In this document: in pieces, positions 1-13,057 of the stretch
Numbering within the stretch: the stretch's first letter is position 1
Layout: each line of letters begins with the position of its first letter
Assembly: GCA_015847255.1 (NCBI GenBank)
Contig: JADLZK010008784.1
Location: forward strand, 372,001-436,000
Source of the DNA: Hyparrhenia diplandra
Lineage: Eukaryota; Streptophyta; Magnoliopsida; Poales; Poaceae
DNA length: 64,000 bases
Direction of reading: 5' to 3'
Notes under the pieces: generated by a model
Seen by the model: only the letters and a program-made list of their open reading frames with translations
What the model was told of the DNA's origin: nothing
Databases searched by the model: none
Position numbers and translations under genes: made by a program

Positions 1-140
1 ACCCCGGTCCCCCGCCAGTAGCGAAAGCATGCGGGGCCGTAGCGGCCCCGAGAGGTGGAGCGGTCGCGCGGCCACCACCGCCCGGCCTAGAGGCGACGCG
101 ATGGCGCATGAGAGGTGGGGGGCCTAGCCGGCCGACGGGC
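1..140. other. GC-rich target DNA left of the copia insertion
   Basis: This GC-rich stretch precedes the copia 3' LTR end and is the counterpart of 33334-33830, so the two were contiguous before the insertion. The last five bases (cgggc, 136-140) resemble the five bases after the other LTR (caggc, 33334-33338), a 4/5 target-site duplication. Read on the minus strand, a frame starting at 33504 runs through the restored junction and on to base 1 without a stop. High GC makes long open frames common, and I do not recognise the product. Confidence 0.4.
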
Positions 141-1137
141 TGAAAGGTCAAAATGGCTAGAGGGGGGGTGAATAGCCTATTAAAAATTCTTCAAACAACA
201 CCGAGCACCGGATTAGTAAATAATATGGCGAAGCTAAATAAAGCGGTGCAACATTTCGTCTAAGCAAGCCACAAGTCAATTGTAATATCTCTAATCACAA
301 ACAAGGTCTAGGTCGCTAGATTACTCCTAGGTGAACAAGCAAGACTAACTAGTTTACCACTAGGAGCTAAACTACACTAAACAAGCTAACAACCTAAGCA
401 AGACTACACAAGATATATCAAGGTAAATACACGAGGAGTAGGAATCGATATACCGACGTCGATGTGTAGAGGTGGAAGCCAATCACCGTGATCAACTAGA
501 AATCTCCAACGAGCACAACAAGGTTGACACGATGATTTTTCACCGAGGTTCACGTGCTTTGCCGCAAGACGCTAGTCCCCGTGGTGGCGACACACACTCA
601 CTTGACGGTTGCTAAGCTTAATGGCCGGTGCCAAATCCCCGGTGGGAGCTCAAGCGAACCGAACACAAGAGAGGGTCCAACAAGCCACGAGCAATCCACT
701 AGTGATGGCTTTCAAGGTACCTCCCGCGGGGTAAGGCACAACCCCTCACAAGTCCAGGTGTGGCCTCGAACAAGCTCCAATCGAGTTCAACACCGCCTCT
801 TGCTCCAAGCCGCTAGGGAACCGGGCAAATTCCCAAGAGAAATGAAATCCCGCGGCTTCTCCAAGGATGAAGTGCCTCTAGAATGCAACCGACGATGCAA
901 TGCACTTCTATCACTCTCAATCTCACCAAGAATACGAATTATGGATGGAGAGATGAGTGGAGAGGAGTCTCACAAGCTCACTAGCAAGTTAGAATGTTCA
1001 AAATGTGCAAGAGAGAGGGCATGAAACCGGGCAAACCCATATATATAGCCCCACTCACGAGATAGAGCCGTTGGCCTTCAAAAAGTGCTCTCTGCGCACT
1101 GACCGGACGCACCGACCGGACTCACCAGCGAGTCCGG
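141..1137 (-). repeat. copia 3' LTR, second segment
   Basis: Starting tgaaaggtc at 141, this segment matches the 5' LTR from 31608 to about 32590 with few differences, including the minus-strand TATATATA box near 1040-1048. It stops at gtccgg (1137), where the Athila-like LTR begins. A reading frame over 554-1024 lies inside this LTR and is not a gene. Confidence 0.9.
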
Positions 1138-2904
1138 TGTTGGTATATCTTATAGCATAAAATATAGAGGTTTTTAAAATGAAAATAAGGGCTTAAAATG
1201 AATATCAACATAGTATAGGGGCTTGACTGACATAATTCCACGAGTTTTGGTGATTTATATATTTTCAGGGACTAAACAGATAAAAGCATGTAAAAGCCCA
1301 AGAGTTTGCAAGCCCTACGCCATAAAGACGGATCCGTAACGTAATTCAACTTGGAACCCACGCAAGAACATTCTAGAAGACACCAGAGGACACGACGCTG
1401 AAGCTGGGGCCCACCTAGCAAGTGTGCGGCGCCGCCCCTAGTAGCGGCGCGGCCACGGCCGTGGGGCCCCCTGTCAGCCTCTGCTTCGTAGGTCGGTTCA
1501 CAACCGCCATTAAGAAGAGATCTACACCATTGCTCAAGGTCGGTTTGATCCAAGGGCTGTCGTGCATCTCCTAGGGCTATATAACAAGACCCCCTGACCC
1601 CTGGGTGAAACCCTAATTCATTCTAATTCATTCCAACTCCAAGTCATCAAGTCAAGATCCCAAGCCCTTGTTCCACCATATTAGAGCGTTAGCTATCTAG
1701 GCAAGTTCTAGAGGAAGTCAAGTATTGTCTTGAATTCCTGATCGTCAAGAAGTAGCGGGAGCCGAGCTTCTCGTGGCTTCTCTCTTGTATCTAATTTGTA
1801 AGTATTTGTTTAGAATACAATTGCTATGACGTTGCTCTATTTAATGATTATATTCTTAGTTATATGTTTCAATGTCTATTATGATTATATATCTAGTATG
1901 GCTAGATTGTCTTTACATTCAAGCATGGAGTCGTATAGCGCTCACTTTATGACGTCTTGGGTGAGTGGCCAACAATGTGTAAACGTGGTGTTTATACAAC
2001 GTTTGCCTGCGACATCACCCTATATTCCGGGACGTGTGGTAGATCGTGGATGTGACACTCCCATTGAGTCCTTTGGAGTCCACTCCCCGAATGTAGGGCT
2101 AGTTGAACTTTGTTACTATGGTAGGTTGGTTTTGTTCCTAATCTTCCTTAGTAATATTCACCATGTGTAGATATATTGCTTTCCTGCCATGATTGCTAGG
2201 TGTACTACACTAATCTTAGTATGCATTGACATATAAGTAGGAGTAACCTAGGAATATTCTGTCTATGCTACCTATACCATCTATTTGCCCTTCTATGACA
2301 GATTCTAGTGGCATACGATGATCTTTGACTTGGCACTTATCATTTATCTTTATCTTTATATGACTTACCCCTGTTCAGAGTAGTTAGATTCCATATGGTT
2401 ATTCTACTTTACCACACTGCATGTGATCTCAATCAATCTACCCATAACCTACCCCTACCCCTCGTGGAACATATAAATACGATACCGGATAGACTCTCGG
2501 TGAAGTGCTACAATGGGTTATTCTATCTCGGCGCTTGCGGTACCAAATAGATATTATCATTGCAAGAGATTCAAGTGTCATATTAAGAATATCCGTTCAC
2601 GCATTTCTTTAGCGTTGTGAGCTAGGGTGACAGACTAGTTTCGTAGGCAATGCTAGAATGTGCGGTATAGCTTTTGTGCCTATCATGGTGAGATTAACTC
2701 CACCATAGATAATGTTATAGAGTCACACACCATAACTAACACCGTCTAACTTTATTAACTCTCCGCTTTGACTTTTATTGGAATGTGAGATTAACTCCAC
2801 ATCCAAGCTAACTTATTAGATAGATCCCCTTATACATTTCTGGCGCCATCCTAGGGTTGGGTCTTAGATCCATCCTTTTGTGATTGCGTTAAGAAATGTC
2901 AACA
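1138..2904 (+). repeat. Athila-like 5' LTR
   Basis: This 1767-bp LTR is nearly identical to 21399-23167. A TATA box is at about 1578-1584 (GGGCTATATAACAAG), followed by CCCTAATTCATTC, which suggests a transcript start near 1610-1640. A reading frame at 1826-2170 within it is not supported as a gene. Confidence 0.9.
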
Positions 2905-2912
2905 AGCATTTC

Positions 2913-2930
2913 TGGCGCCGTTGCCGGGGA
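2913..2930 (+). other. Primer-binding site for tRNA-Asp
   Basis: The 18 bases TGGCGCCGTTGCCGGGGA match the complement of the plant tRNA-Asp 3' end (TCCCCGGCAACGGCGCCA). They lie eight bases after the LTR. This site is typical of the Athila/Tat side of Ty3/gypsy. Confidence 0.9.
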
Positions 2931-3559
2931 AGGGTGCTAGCCAAATGAACATACATATTTGGATAGATTGATATCACTTGCATCACGTAAGGTATTGAGG
3001 ACACCATTAGTCACTACTCGAACAGGATTACCCTTGTTTTGTCTACTTGTGTTTATCTTATGCAGGCTAATGAATGAATTGGAGTGACCGTCCGGATAAG
3101 TATATTGAAGATCCAGAAGTATCAGAAGGGCACGATCCAAGCTTAGAAAAAACTCCAACACCTTCTGTCCCGGACGATCATTAATCAAGGCGAAGCTTAA
3201 CACCAGTTTTTGAGGCTATGGCTACAAGATACTATGAGAGTTCTCTATTTCAGCTACGTTGGCAGTTGAGATTGGGGACAATGACTCTCAACTCAAGCCT
3301 GGGCTCATCAACATGTTACAGGCTAGCCAATTGTTTTTGGAAAGGCACACGAAGATGTGAGTGCTCATCTCCAACGTTTTCGTGGAGGTCTACAGTACTT
3401 ACATCATTAAGAAGAGTACCAAGAGACGCCATCCTACTTCGCCTCTTCCCATTTTCACTATTGGGGAAGGCAAAGTAGTGGTTCCACGCTGATAAAGAGA
3501 AGAATACCACATGGTCACTCTCTCTCTACGCCTTCCTAGTCAAGTTCTTTCCTATAGGC

Positions 3560-3956
3560 AATACAAGTGCCTTACGAAAAAGTTATCCAATTTCCAAAGA
3601 ACAACATGAAGAATCTATCCCGTAAGTGTGGGAACACTTCCAAGATTATATCTCTGAATAACCACATCACGGGATGGAGAATTGGCTACTCATGGAGACC
3701 TTCTACCACGAGTTCAAGTGAGACCATGGATGTTGTTGAGGTGCTTTCCTATCACTTACTCATCAAATCTATTGAGCTTGTGGAGAAGATGCCTTCCAAC
3801 CAGAGATGGAACGAAGAACGTCAACCCTACAAGAGATCAAGAGGAATGCACCAGCTTAAAGAGGGCAAACAGTCATCAACCGCCCGTAAGATTGAAGAGG
3901 ATGTGAGCTACAACAATAACAACAACTATCATCCTCAATGTAATCAAGGTTGGAAC
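3560..3956 (+). pseudogene. Athila-like gag relic (interrupted by the Tekay-like insertion)
   Basis: Translated fragments across two frames read as an Athila retrotrans_gag domain: a tryptophan-rich piece like WEHFQDYIS, then HHGMENWLLMETFYHEF, corresponding to the conserved HHG...LL..FY.G region. An asparagine-rich stretch and CNQGWN follow. The frame is cut at 3956 by the Tekay-like element and resumes at 13058, where the host sequence ggaaccaacagatacc continues the coding stretch. Stops and shifts are numerous. The assignment rests on the motif order, not on an intact frame. Confidence 0.65.
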
Positions 3957-6900
3957 CGTAACACCCCAAATTTTTGAACTTTTGAGAATAGAGCTAAAAT
4001 GATTTATTTATGTATTTTTGTGTTCATGAAATTTAGAAAAGATAATATTTTCATTAAATTAAAATTTATCATAAGGTAGCAACGTGTTTGAGCATTCATC
4101 TTGGTGCATTATTCGATTTTGTGATAACCGGTTTGTGCTATAGTTGAAAAGAAATTCAAATTCTTTTTGAAAAGGTGTTTCAAAAATGATTTTTCAAATT
4201 AAAGAAAAGGTTTTCTTCCCCTTCACGCTTTCGGCAATTTTGGTCGCCTACTGTTGCCGTTGATCCTTCGGCCCGCTGGCCATTTCTCTCATTGTGGCCT
4301 GAAGGCTCGGTCTCCCTCTTCCTCGGCACGCCTTTATTTCTACGTTAAATTCCTTGTTTATCTGTCCAAGCTTTCATTGGAAGCTCCATAGAATCTTTTC
4401 TTTGCAATCCAAATCAGTACTTTTCCTCCGTCAATCAATCTCTAAAACTTTTCAAGAATCTCCGTGACTTTTTTCTTGAACTTGTTTCCACATGTTGGTG
4501 AGCATAATCTATTTTGTTTTAGATGCTCCATTATCCTATCATGAGCTCCAAATACTTTGTTTGGGTTTCTCATGTTCTATATTGTCTCGAGAATTTTCCC
4601 TAAATCTTTGAGCTTTGAGCATTCTTCGCAGCTTAAATAATAATTCTCGGACTTTTCTAGAATTATTTTATCAAAGAAATTAATTAATTTCGAAAATAAT
4701 AAAATATAGGCCTATGCATTTACCAATGGGCTTAATGATTATTTAGGCCCATTAGTAAGGTGGAGCCTGTAACATCAATTAGTACCATATCGCTAGTTGA
4801 TGTAGCCCGGAGAGTTTTTCTTCCTATAAAATATGTACCTTCCTACGAGACTGTTGCATCATCCAAGGTTGTCGTCAACGCATGGTTTCCGTGCTCTATC
4901 GTGACAAGTCTGAAACACTATCATCCGCTGGTTTGCAGCGTCCGTCAACGGCGCTGGTCCGTTGTGCTCTCGAGATCACAATTCAGCTGAAGGCCAGCAC
5001 TATGTGTTCGTTCAAGCCTATGTACGTACCTTCTGTCCATCCATTACTCATCATCTAGCAAGCTCAACCTTTGCTTATTTTATTCAGTTTTGGCCGTCGC
5101 AACGTGTGTGCTCTGTGCCTTCTGCATTTGTTAACTAGTACAAATACTAGCTTGATGACATCGGCCATATATATACACCCTGGTCCAAATTCCTACTTGC
5201 TAATCCGATTTGTTCCTAGCCTGCTGTCATTGTTGCTAGCTCCATATGACATCATGTATATGTTTCTCTTGCCGCTTCCTTTGGACAACAATTCTGAAAA
5301 TACTTAGTATTTCACGTGTGCACAACCAGCAAGCAAACCGAGCACCCTGGCCGTGCGTGCAATGCAGCATTGCCATAGAAGCTAATTATTAATCATCTTC
5401 TCCTTGGTTAATTATTTCCCTAAGCTAAGTTTGTGCTGGTCACTGTCCTTGTTCTAGTTGACGATCTGCAGCATGATAGCTGGTGCACCAAATGCAAACG
5501 TGCACCAGGATTAATCCAAGGTCAGCGCCATTGTCCCATTATTTTATTGATCATATATTGTGCTGATGTCATGCATGCATCATTCCAGCCTCATCTTTGG
5601 TCTAATCTGACGGTATTCCAGTATATCCTTCGTGTTTATCTCGGTAATGGTCTCTTGTTGATGTTACCTTTTCCTTTCCATCAAAACCAGTTTATATTTA
5701 ATTTATTATTTTATTCTTGTGAAACTCGTAGTTTGCGTATCTTCTCCGTTCTAGTTCTAGCCCCGTTTTTCGGTGATCCTTACGATGCGTGTGATCATAG
5801 TAACGTGTAGAGTAGTTTTATAATCTTTTCAACTCTTTTTATCGATGTTGGTGTATTGTTCTAATGGTAGCCTTGTTTTCCATGCATGATTGGACCCATA
5901 TGTTTGTCTGTTGTTGACTGGAAATGAGTAGACGGTGAGCTTTACGTTGCTGATCTAGAAGAGGTTGATGATCAAGAAGGTTTTATTTGGAAGCTTGGAC
6001 TTGAAGAAAGGATATCAATTTAAGGCAAGTATAGCATGGGACTATCCTTGTTACCTATTCACTATTAACCATTTAATCATATGCATGTGTCTAATTTGTT
6101 AACCTTAAGGACATCCTAGCCAGTTATCTTGTTCATTGAATCCTATGGGTTATTGCATATGGGTAGTTCTTGCTAGTGCTCTAAATAAATAATTATGATA
6201 TGAACTTCGATTGGATGAATACATGAAGTGATGTTTAAAGACTTGGATGTTGGTAACATGGACTTTAGAGTCGGGCTCATGCTTTTTCATGATGCTCGAC
6301 TCTCCGTAAGGACTTATCTCGTTGTGATCATCCGGGATATACAAGTACAACTATGGGGGCTACATGGCTCGCTTTAGTCGTTCAGGGGGATAGTGTTTAC
6401 TTGTGTCGGTGGTTACCTAAACGGAAGAGAATGGGTTGTAGCCCTATCGCTATCCGGCATATTTAGATAACCCCTTTGAAAGGCTTTATATGATTTTTGG
6501 ATGTTTTGGGCCTTGCTAACCCATGCATTTGAGGATCATGACTCGTAGTGAAAGTGTACACCTCTGCGCAGAGTATAAACTGTTATAACAGCCGTGTTCG
6601 CGGTCATGAACGGCCTTGGAGACATCACAGAATAGAGATGATACTGAGACATGGATATGAGATGATGTTGAGATATGGACATAAGATGAGGATGGAACTG
6701 AACGATGACGATGGACTGTCATGAGAACGATATGTTGATGGTGATAATGTGGGTTAAATGGGTTAAGCATAACTTATTGCTAAATAAATGCTAAAACTTT
6801 GACTTACTAAAATGCTTACCGTGATTAAAACCAGTGTCTAGCCTTTTGAGCCTCATAACCCCATGTTATGCTTGCGGAGTTCGACATGGACTCACCCTTG

Positions 6901-7151
6901 CTATTTCCCCCACGTCTCAGGTGAAGTTTAGGCTTGTGATCAACCAGTCAGTCGGTCCCTGTGGAGCCTACACCAGAAGATTGAAGAGTCTTCGCCGCCC
7001 GCTAGCCGAGGTTATTTGTTTTTATATTACGTTCGTTATATTTTAAGCATTGTGAATTGATACTCCATTTATTTGTAAACTATATGTGAGATTTGACTTC
7101 GGGGCTCACATATAGCATCATCTGGTTTTGTTCTTAAAAACCGGTGTTACA
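3957..7151 (+). repeat. Tekay-like 5' LTR
   Basis: This 3195-bp LTR aligns end to end with 9848-13057. Small open frames at matching places in both copies (4760-4990 and 10661-10891, for example) are simply LTR sequence repeated. I see no gene in it. Confidence 0.9.
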
Positions 7152-9847
7152 AAGGTGGTATCGGCTGGTGGCCGACCGTAGGGACGCAAGCCTAGTTAGA
7201 ATTGGACGTCTCTGTTTTCTTTCATCCTCGGTTGGTGCATATATTGCAAGACCGGTACCCAGATCAACATGCTCAAGTGGAATATGGATGCACTAAGTGG
7301 ATACATCCTAAGTATAAGAGTCAGTGGAGCATAGAAGCACACATCACAAGGAGAGATATCCTGGGAAACACTATGAAGAGATGAAGGATGACAAAAAGCG
7401 ATTCCCTAGACTTCTACCAAGTATTTCGCATTGAGTTATGGATAATCCTAGTAGAGAGCAAGGAGAACAAAAAAAAAAAGGAGATGGTCAGTAACAATCC
7501 AAGTCCTCCATCGTAAGTTGGAAGATAGTCAACCGAGTTGGCAAAAGAAGGCAACATCTTGAGGAAGCTCTTTATGAGATTGATGAGTGGAGAAGTTGTG
7601 CTAGACTACTAAGGATTAATGAAGTGGAGAACATGTTCCGCCCATCCACACGCGCAAAAGGTGTTACCCTGGATGTCACTGCAATCATACCATGTTTAAG
7701 TAGGAATTTATGGCCCTTATGCAACAAAACGTTAGTAGCGAAAGTTGAGTCATTGATTGATTTGTGCATCTCTATTGCTTTGTTGAATTGTTATTATGCA
7801 TATGCTTGACTTGGATCTTTGTATTGAGTGAAATGATCTTGTGGTGTTAGCCATAATTTCATTAGTTCATAGGCCTAAGGTATAAGGTTTAGTGAAATAA
7901 ATAGTCGGGTTGGTTTTCTCATGTTTTCTTCATCCTGTCTTTTAGAGCAACCTATCATCTTTGGCTTGAATCTCTATTCTCGGACAACCACAAATCATGG
8001 AAAAAAATTCTGGAAATAAGTACACTTCCATATCTTTCTCTGAGCGCAAGAATCACCAAGATAGCTATTATGGTTTGAGAGCTACAAAAATCACAAGATG
8101 ACGCATCTGCGCTGTCAGAAATCTGGAACTGATTCTGTTGTGTGCTATTTTCGACCAATTTACATGCTGAATCTGGAGAAGTGTTGTATAAGGAAGTTTT
8201 AGATAATTTCATAAGCTTTCCAACGGTATATACTACAACTTCATCGGATTTACAGAAAAGAAGTTGGAGGTGTTTTACTGCACTGCTGTTATTCTACTCG
8301 CGAGGAATTCCAGTTTTCTTATCTTTACATATGCAAGTGAATTAAGATGGATGACTCACTGAGGAGAATATTAAACTACCCCTTTTTGGTCCCCTAGTAA
8401 AATTTTCCTTAAGGGGGGTAGCCACGTTGAAGATATTGCAAGATGGAGGTTTCATACATTCTAGTTCTTCAATCGAAGCATTAGTTATCTCATGGATCAA
8501 AAGTCAACAACAAGCGTAGACATCCGTCATTCAAAGATTGATGATTGTTGGGCCATCTATAGGAAGCTTGTGTGTTCATCATAATTGGGATTGTTTTAAG
8601 CTATCACTTTGGAGATAACTTGGCATTCATATTGATACTCTAGAGATGTCAACACTATGCCGATTTAAGTGAAGAAATCTTAGTATGATGTCTCCAATGG
8701 TGGATTTGCATGAAGAACTCTAGAGTGAGGTGTTGAGTTGAAGTCGCCCAAGTAGGCAAGGTTGTTTCCTTCGAATGAGATGACTCTATTGGAGGTTGAA
8801 GGGAGGTTTGCCCAAGTCTCTCGGGATGTTACTACAAGAGAAGATATTAAGTGTGGTGGATGTCAAGTCGATGTATATGAGTGATGTCTACCGGGATTGT
8901 GGGAATCAATAGAACTAAGATGGTATTGAGTTTGAGATGTTCTTGTTGGTTTGGGTTAATTGAGAGTTACGACTTGGAAAAAAAAAAATGTTAATAGCTA
9001 TAGGAGCAGAAGTTGTTGCCGATGCCTTTAGCGAAGAAGAGTTATACTAAGAAGATTCGGACGACACCACATGCTAAAAATTTGGATTCAAAGTTTGGGC
9101 AACATAACTTCAGAAAAGTCACTAATATTTGAAGTTGAAGGAATATCCTACTTTGGGATAAAATATTCACAAAGGATGTCATCACTAAGTTGGTTATGAG
9201 CGGGTGACATTCTTATTGGATTGAAGTGACCACAAATACATGACGAGGAAATATGTTTTCATATGGGTGAGGAAAATGTTGTTTTCGATGTCTTAGTAAA
9301 GGATAGTTATTACTAACAAGGTTTGAATGACACTAGGCCAGGATCAACTTATATGTGTGTGGAACTTAAGAAGAGTAATAGTATTAGGTTGGTAATTAAT
9401 AAAACTACTTGGATAAAGAGAGTTAAGATGTCCAACTAGAAGGCCTATATGATGGTTAAGGTACTTAAAAGGTTATGAAAGCTACTCCCTAGTGTCCCAT
9501 GGTCGATGTTATCTTAAGGGGGTAGTGAATTGGTCTCTTGTGTTTATTTCTCTCGGTTTATCTTGAAGAACATGAGTATGAAGAGGAAGCTAGCACCGGA
9601 CAAGTGGGCTTATAGTTGGAAGTCACCGGGTCCGATGAAGTCATTAAGAGTTGTTGAAGTACTTGTTGGAATTAGTTCAGCAAATCACTTGGAGTAATAA
9701 CCCGAGGGTGAGCGAAATAAGGAGAAATTATCACCGAGAAAATGGAACCACTCTAGAAGCGATGAAGATTCAAAGACAGAGTATCTCTATCACTTTGATC
9801 AAGAGACTTCGAATCTCGGGACGAGATTCATCTTAAGGGGGTAGATT
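7152..9847 (+). pseudogene. Internal region of the Tekay-like element, decayed
   Basis: It opens with aaggTGGTATCggctgg, a decayed tRNA-iMet primer site (about 7156), and closes with the polypurine tract CTTAAGGGGGTAGATT at about 9832-9847. No gag, protease, reverse transcriptase or integrase domain can be read. Near 9640-9830, fragments such as ITWSNNPRVSE and a final NLGTRF-like piece resemble the end of a chromovirus integrase (the usual ...EATWE...SGRD..GTRF tail). The rest looks unrelated. The element probably relied on proteins from a full-length relative. Confidence 0.6.
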
Positions 9848-12800
9848 TGTAACACCCCAAATTTTTGAACTTTTGAGAATAGAGCTAAAATGATTTATTT
9901 ATGTATTTTTGTGTTCATGAAATTTAGAAAAAGATAATATTTTCATTAAATTAAAATTTATCATAAGGTAGCAACGTGTTTGAGCATTCATCTTTGGTGC
10001 ATTATTCGATTTTGTGATAACTGGTTTGTGCTATAGTTGAAAAAGAAATTCAAATTCTTTTGAAAAGGTGTTTCAAAAATGATTTTTCAAATTAAAGAAA
10101 AAGGTTTTCTTCCCCTTCACGCTTTCCTCGGCAATTTTGGTCGTCGGCCTGTTGCCGTTGATCCTTCAGCCTGCTGGCCATTTCTCTCATTGTGGCCTGA
10201 AGGCTCGGTCTCCCTCTTCCTCGGCACGCCTTTATTTCTCTGATTAAATTCCTTGTTTATCTGTCCAAGCTTTCATTGGAAGCTCCATAGAATCTTTTCT
10301 TTGCAATCCAAATCAGTACTTTTCCTCCGTCAATCAATCTCTAAAACTTTTCAAGAATCTCCGTGACTTTTTCTTGAACTTGTTTCCACATGTTGGTGAG
10401 CATAATCTATTTTGTTTTAGATGCTCCATTATCCTATCATGAGCTCCAAATACTTTGTTTGGGTTTCTCATGTTCTATATTGTCTCTGAGAATTTTCCCT
10501 AAATCTTCGGAGCTTTCAGAGCATTCTTCGCAGCTTAAATAATAATTCTGGACTTTTCTAGAATTATTTTATCAAAGAAATTAATTAATTTCGAAAATAA
10601 TAAAATATAGGCCTATGCATTTACCAATGGGCTTAATGATTATTTAGGCCCATTAGTAAGGTGGAGCCTGTAACATCAATTAGTACCATATCGCTAGTTG
10701 ATGTAGCCCGGAGAGTTTTTCTTCCTATAAAATATGTACCTTCCTACGAGACTGTTGCATCATCCAAGGTTGTCGTCAACGCATGGTTTCCGTGCTCTAT
10801 CGTGACAAGTCTGAAACACTATCATCCGCTGGTTTGCAGCGTCCGTCAACGGCGCTGGTCCGTTGTGCTCTCGAGATCACAATTCAGCTGAAGGCCAGCA
10901 CTATGTGTTCGTTCAAGCCTATGTACGTACCTTCTGTCCATCCATTACTCATCATCTAGCAAGCTCAACCTTTGCTTATTTTATTCAGTTTTGGCCGTCG
11001 CAACGTGTGTGCTCTGTGCCTTCTGCATTTGTTAACCAGTACAATTACTAGCTTGATGACATCGGCCATATATATACACCCTGGTCCAAATTCCTACTTG
11101 CTAATCCGATTTGTTCCTAGCCTGCTGTCATTGTTGCTAGCTCCATATGACATCATGTATATGTTTCTCTTGCCGCTTCCTTTGGACAACAATTCTGAAA
11201 ATACTTAGTATTTCACGTGTGCACAACCAGCAAGCAAACCGAGCACCCCGGCCGTGCGTGCAATGCAGCATTGCCATAGAAGCTAATTATTAATCATCTT
11301 CTCCTTGGTTAATTATTTCCCTAAGCTAAGTTTGTGCTGGTCACTGTCCTTGTTCTAGTTGACGATCTGCAGCATGATAGCTGGTGCACCAAATGCAAAC
11401 GTGCACCAGGATTAATCCAAGGTCAGCGCCATTGTCCCATTATTTTATTGATCATATATTGTGCTGATGTCATGCATGCATCATTCCAGCCTCATCTTTG
11501 GTCTAATCTGACGGTATTCCAGTATATCCTTCGTGTTTATCTCGGTAATGGTCTCTTGTTGATGTTACCTTTTCCTTTCCATCAAAACCAGTTTATATTT
11601 AATTTATTATTTTATTCTTGTGAAACTCGTAAGTTGCGTATCTTCTCCGTTCTAGTTCTAGCCCCGTTTTCGGTGATCCTTACGTCTGTGTGATCATAGT
11701 AACGTGTAGAGTAGTTTTATAATCTTTTCAACTCTTTTTTATCGATGTTGGTGTATTGTTCTAATGGTAGCCTTGTTTTCCATGCATGATTGGACCTATA
11801 TGTTTGTCTCATTTGTTGACTGAAAATGAGTAGACGGTGAGCTTTTACGTTCTTGATCTAGAAGAGGTTGATGATCAAGAAGGTTTTATTTGGAAGCTTG
11901 GACTTGAAGAAAGGATATCAATTTAAGGCAAGTATAGCATGGGACTATCCTTGTTACCTATTCACTATTAACCATTTAATCATATACATGTGTCTAATTT
12001 GTTAACCTTAAGGACATCCTAGCCAGTTATCTTGTTCATTGAATCCTATGGGTTATTGCATATGGGTAGTTCTTGCTAGTGCTCTAAATAAATAATTATG
12101 ATATGAACTTCGATTGGATGAATACATGAAGTGATGTTTAAAGACTTGGATGTTGGTAACATGGACTTTAGAGTCGGGCTCATGCTTTTTCATGATGCTC
12201 TGGGCTCTCCGTAAGGACTTATCTCGTTGTGATCATCCGGGATATACAAGTACAACTATGGGGGCTACATGGCTCGGCTTTAGTCGTTCAGGGGATAGTG
12301 TTTACTTGTGTCGGTGGTTACCGAAACGGAAGAGAATGGGTTGCAGCCCTATCGCTATCCGGCATATTTAGATAACCCCTTTGAAAGGCTTTATATGATT
12401 TTTGGATGTTTTGGGCCTTGCTAACCCATGCATTTGAGGGTCATGACTCGTAGTGAAAGTGTACACCTCTGCGTAGAGTATAAACTGTTATAACAGCCGT
12501 GTTCGCGGTCATGAACGGCCTTGGAGACATCACAGAATAGATGATACTGAGACATGGATATGAGATGATGTTGAGATATGGACATAAGATGAGGATGGAA
12601 CTGAACGATGACGATGGACTGTCATGAGAACGATATGTTGATGGTGATAATGTGGGTTAAATGGGTTAAGCATAACTTATTGCTAAATAAATGCTAAAAC
12701 TTTGACTTACTAAAATGCTTACCGCAGATTAAACCAAGTGTCTAGCCTTTTGAGCCTCATAACCCCATGTTATGCTTGCGGAGTTCGACATGGACTCACC

Positions 12801-13057
12801 CTTGCTATTTCCCCACGCCTCGGGTGAAGTTTAGGCTTGTGATCAACCGGTCGGTCGGTCCTCGTGGAGCCTACACCGTAAGATTGAAGAGTCTTTTACG
12901 TCTACGCTAGCTGAGGTTATTTGTTTTTATATTACGTTCGTTATATTTTAAGCATTGTGAATTGATACTCCATTTATTTGTAAACTATATGTGAGATTTG
13001 ACTTCGGGGCTCACATATAGCATCATCTGGTTTTGTTCTTAAAAACCGGGTGTTACA
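9848..13057 (+). repeat. Tekay-like 3' LTR
   Basis: This 3210-bp LTR is the partner of 3957-7151. It starts TGTAACACCCC and ends GGTGTTACA. Confidence 0.9.

Larger units (their letters stand above)
3957..13057 (+). mobile_element. Tekay/Del-like non-autonomous LTR retrotransposon, recent
   Basis: This 9.1-kb element has very similar LTRs (3957-7151 and 9848-13057) and a perfect 5-bp duplication ggaac (3952-3956 and 13058-13062). The LTR ends are TGTAACACC and GGTGTTACA, nine inverted bases; the first base of the left copy is C. The 2.7-kb internal region has no intact coding frame. The few LTR differences, mostly single-base changes and small indels, suggest recent insertion. TGTAACACCCC ends, a TGGTATC primer site and a TTAAGGGGGTAGATT polypurine tract fit the chromovirus Tekay/Del group. 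Confidence 0.9.

Noticed and set aside
554..1024. Open frame in the split copia LTR, and its longer counterpart at 32072-32899
   Set aside because: Both lie wholly inside LTR sequence, are GC-rich over part of their length and match each other only because the LTRs do. No domain is visible.
4760..5810. Series of small plus-strand frames repeated at 10661-11693
   Set aside because: They are identical because the two LTRs of the Tekay-like element are identical. They have no domain and differ by frameshifts between copies.
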